In this document: piece after piece, positions 61,681 through 64,000 of the stretch
How positions within the stretch are numbered: the stretch's first letter is position 1
Layout: each line of letters opens with the position of its first letter
Assembly: GCA_016714815.1 (NCBI GenBank)
Contig: JADKBZ010000003.1
Coordinates: forward strand, 186,001-250,000
Source: Holophagales bacterium
Lineage (GTDB): Bacteria > Acidobacteriota > Thermoanaerobaculia > UBA5066
Length of the DNA stretch: 64,000 nt
Direction: 5' to 3'
Notes under the pieces: model-generated
Databases searched by the model: none
The model's input: only the letters and a program-made list of their open reading frames with translations
Told to the model about the DNA's origin: nothing
Position numbers and translations under genes: made by a program

Positions 61681-61980
61681 ATGCCCGTCTACGAATACCG
61701 GTGCCGCGCGTGCGGCAAGAAGACCGAGGATCTCGTCCTCGCCGGCGACGCCGCCGACTACGTTCCCGAGTGCGCGCACTGCGGCTCCCACGACCTCGGC
61801 CGGCTCCTGTCGACCTTCGCCGCCCACGGCGGCGACAAGGGCTCCGGCTCCTTCGACGCCGCCTGCGGAGACGGCTCCTGCGACATGGCCGGGTCCGACG
61901 CGTGCGGCATGGGCGGCGGCATGGGAGGCTGCGGAATGGGGGGCGGCATGGGCGGCGGCTTCGGCGGCTTCGACGATTAG
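61681..61980 (+). CDS. FmdB-type zinc-ribbon protein with Gly/Met/Cys-rich tail
   Basis: 99 residues. N-terminal zinc ribbon MPVYEYRCRACGKKTEDL with a second pair CAHCGS: C-x2-C and C-x2-C as in FmdB regulators. The last 45 residues are low-complexity with repeated GMGGG units and extra Cys (DGSCDMAGSDACG; GMGGCGMGG). FmdB proteins are of uncertain regulatory role. Followed 37 bp later by acnA. Confidence 0.85.
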   Translation: MPVYEYRCRACGKKTEDLVLAGDAADYVPECAHCGSHDLGRLLSTFAAHGGDKGSGSFDAACGDGSCDMAGSDACGMGGGMGGCGMGGGMGGGFGGFDD

Positions 61981-62017
61981 AATCCCAACCGGTCCCGTAT
62001 CACCCGCCGGAGGAAAG

Positions 62018-64000
62018 ATGAACGACAGCTTCAAGACGAAGACGACCCTGTCCGCCGGGGGCTCGGCCGTCACGGTCTACAGCCTCGAGACGCTCGCGAC
62101 GGAGCACCCGGAAGTCCGGACGCTGCCGTACTCCCTCAAGGTCCTCCTCGAGAACCTCCTGCGCCACGAGGACGGGCGGGTCGTGAAAAAGGAAGACATC
62201 CTCGCCCTCGCGAAGTGGGACCCGAAGGCCGAGCCCGACAAGGAGATCGCCTTCCACCCGGCGCGCGTCCTGATGCAGGACTTCACCGGCGTCCCGGCCG
62301 TCGTCGACCTCGCCGCCATGCGCGAGGCGATCGTGGCGATGGGGGGCGACCCGGCCCGGGTGAACCCGCTCTCCCCCGCCGACCTCGTCATCGACCACTC
62401 CGTCCAGGTCGACAACTTCGCCTCGTCGCTCGCCTTCGGGCAGAACGTCGACCTCGAGTACGAGCGCAACCGCGAGCGCTACGAATTCCTCCGCTGGGGC
62501 CAGAGCGCCTTCAAGAACTTCCGGGTCGTCCCGCCCGGCACCGGCATCTGCCACCAGGTGAACCTCGAGTACCTCGCCAAGGTCGTCTGGACGAACGACG
62601 AAGGGGTCGCCTACCCCGACACCCTCGTCGGCACCGACTCGCACACGACGATGATCAACGGCCTCGGCGTCCTCGGCTGGGGCGTCGGCGGGATCGAAGC
62701 CGAGGCCGCCCTCCTCGGCCAGCCCGTCTCGATGCTCATCCCCAACGTCGTCGGGATGAAGCTCCACGGCAAGCTCCCCGAGGGGGCGACGGCGACCGAC
62801 CTCGTCCTGACCGTCACCCAGATCCTCCGCAAGAAGGGGGTCGTCGGGAAGTTCGTCGAGTTCTACGGTCCCGGCCTCGCGGCCCTCGCCCTCACCGACC
62901 GCGCCACCATCGCGAACATGGCCCCCGAGTACGGCGCGACGATGGGCTTCTTCCCGGTGGACGGCGAGACGATCAAGTACCTCGAGTTCACCGGCCGCAA
63001 GGCCCTGGCCCCCCTCGTCGAGGCGTACTGCAGGACGCAGGGCCTCTGGCGGGCGGAGGACGCCCCCGAGCCGCGCTTCTCCGACACCCTCGAGCTGAAC
63101 CTCGCCGACGTCGTCCCGTCTCTCGCCGGGCCGAAGCGCCCGCAGGACCGCCTCGCCCTCAGCGACGCCAAGAAGGTCTACCGCGAGAACCTCCCGGCGA
63201 TGCTCGCCAAGGGCTCCTCCGCGGACGCCACGGTCCCCGTCACCGAGGGGCGCCTCCAGTACAACCTCCCGCAGGGGGCCGTCGTCATCACGGCGATCAC
63301 CTCCTGCACGAACACCTCGAACCCGTCGGTCCTCGTCGCGGCCGGCCTCCTCGCGAAGAAGGCGGTCGAACGCGGCCTCGACACGAAGCCGTGGGTGAAG
63401 CCGTCGCTCGCCCCCGGATCGAAGGTCGTCACCGACTACCTCACGGCCGCGGGCCTCATGCCCTACCTCGAGGCGCTCGGCTTCCACCTCGTCGGCTACG
63501 GCTGCACGACCTGCATCGGCAACAGCGGCCCGCTCCCCGAGAAGGTCTCCGAGGCGGTCCGGACGGGCGACCTCGTCGTCGCGTCCGTCCTCTCTGGCAA
63601 CCGGAACTTCGAGGGACGCGTCAACCCCCAGGTCAAGATGAACTTCCTCGCCTCGCCGCCGCTCGTCGTGGCCTACGCCCTCGCGGGAGAGATGGACCTC
63701 GACCTGACGACCGAGCCTCTCGGCATCGACCGCAACGGCCAGCCCGTCTACCTGAAGGACATCTGGCCGACACCGCAGGAAGTGGCCGACACGATCGTGA
63801 AGTCGCTCTCGCCGGCCCAGTACGAGAAGGCCTACGGCGCAGTCTTCGAGGGAGACGCCGGCTGGCAGGCCCTCACCGTCCCGAAGGGGAGCACGTTCGC
63901 GTGGGACGCGAAATCGACCTACGTCCGCAAGCCGACCTTCTTCGAGAACCTCGGCAGGGAGCCCAAACCCCTCGCCGACGTGAAGGGCGGCCCGCTGCCT
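62018..64000 (+). CDS. acnA: Aconitate hydratase A (3' partial)
   Basis: TCA-cycle enzyme that interconverts citrate and isocitrate through cis-aconitate. The frame runs from ATG 62018 (CCGGAGG upstream) to the right edge without a stop; 661 codons are present of about 900. AcnA/IRP1-type features: YSLKVLLENLLRHEDG, DHSVQVDNF, DTLVGTDSHTTMINGLGVLGWGVGG, and the [4Fe-4S] cysteines in ITSCTNTSNP and GYGCTTCIGNSGPL. Frame intact throughout. Confidence 0.96.
   Translation, partial: MNDSFKTKTTLSAGGSAVTVYSLETLATEHPEVRTLPYSLKVLLENLLRHEDGRVVKKEDILALAKWDPKAEPDKEIAFHPARVLMQDFTGVPAVVDLAAMREAIVAMGGDPARVNPLSPADLVIDHSVQVDNFASSLAFGQNVDLEYERNRERYEFLRWGQSAFKNFRVVPPGTGICHQVNLEYLAKVVWTNDEGVAYPDTLVGTDSHTTMINGLGVLGWGVGGIEAEAALLGQPVSMLIPNVVGMKLHGKLPEGATATDLVLTVTQILRKKGVVGKFVEFYGPGLAALALTDRATIANMAPEYGATMGFFPVDGETIKYLEFTGRKALAPLVEAYCRTQGLWRAEDAPEPRFSDTLELNLADVVPSLAGPKRPQDRLALSDAKKVYRENLPAMLAKGSSADATVPVTEGRLQYNLPQGAVVITAITSCTNTSNPSVLVAAGLLAKKAVERGLDTKPWVKPSLAPGSKVVTDYLTAAGLMPYLEALGFHLVGYGCTTCIGNSGPLPEKVSEAVRTGDLVVASVLSGNRNFEGRVNPQVKMNFLASPPLVVAYALAGEMDLDLTTEPLGIDRNGQPVYLKDIWPTPQEVADTIVKSLSPAQYEKAYGAVFEGDAGWQALTVPKGSTFAWDAKSTYVRKPTFFENLGREPKPLADVKGGPLP

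Noticed and set aside
1..64000. CRISPR arrays, rRNA, tRNA or integrase/attachment sites
   Set aside because: No repeat-spacer pattern, tRNA cloverleaf or rRNA-like stretch was seen; the two long hairpins are the only mobile-type signals.

Overview
The window is about 70% G+C and densely packed. Most genes start on ATG or GTG, often in 4-bp ATGA/GTGA overlaps. Gene content suggests an Acidobacteriota-like bacterium, probably an environmental genome bin: a VWFA-related domain of the type first described in Acidobacteria, a sortilin-type BNR-repeat protein, a fused E1 alpha/beta 2-oxoacid dehydrogenase, a beta-propeller hybrid histidine kinase and several unusual multidomain secreted proteins. 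Taxonomy is inferred from these families only; no rRNA or tRNA gene was seen.

Layout. 1-7 kb: 3' part of rsgA, an ArnT-like glycosyltransferase, a secreted sortilin-like protein, a 26-bp-arm perfect hairpin and an alpha/beta hydrolase. 6.9-27.3 kb: one co-directional signalling and transport block. It holds a STAS protein, three methyl-accepting chemotaxis proteins (MCPs), and homologues of wspB, wspC, wspD, wspE and wspF in canonical order. These are followed by a WspR-type receiver fused to a PP2C/SpoIIE phosphatase (not the usual GGDEF), an RsbW-like anti-sigma kinase, a protein with three tandem ABC-type substrate-binding domains, a STAS protein with an unrecognised C-terminal domain, and an ABC permease and ATPase. 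27.4-37.1 kb: an acylating aldehyde dehydrogenase, a STAS protein, a secreted cyclase, a further STAS protein, a complete branched-chain amino-acid type ABC transporter, an FAA hydrolase, a DinB protein and an acyltransferase. 37.1-43.1 kb (minus strand): a nucleotidyltransferase/small-protein pair, a 4-TM protein, ispH, a topoisomerase IV A subunit and an S1-domain protein. 43.3-64 kb: the fused E1 enzyme, the hybrid kinase, an S9 peptidase-DUF1028-VWFA fusion, a second long hairpin, an ABC exporter pair, a metallophosphoesterase, a ParA ATPase, a GGDEF/EAL protein, an FmdB zinc ribbon and the 5' two thirds of acnA.

How the central block may work (inference): periplasmic signals reach a Wsp-type kinase through the MCPs and perhaps the three-lobed binding protein. 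CheA would phosphorylate the receiver-PP2C protein, which would dephosphorylate one or more STAS antagonists and so release a sigma factor or other partner from the RsbW-like kinase. The c-di-GMP output of classical Wsp would thus be replaced by a partner switch. The CheB (WspF) receiver lacks its phospho-acceptor aspartate, so the adaptation branch also differs.

Four genes carry apparent single-base indels: MCP2, the CheA linker, the STAS-unknown protein and ispH. Because ispH is normally essential, sequence error is the likeliest explanation for at least that one. These genes are annotated across the shift.
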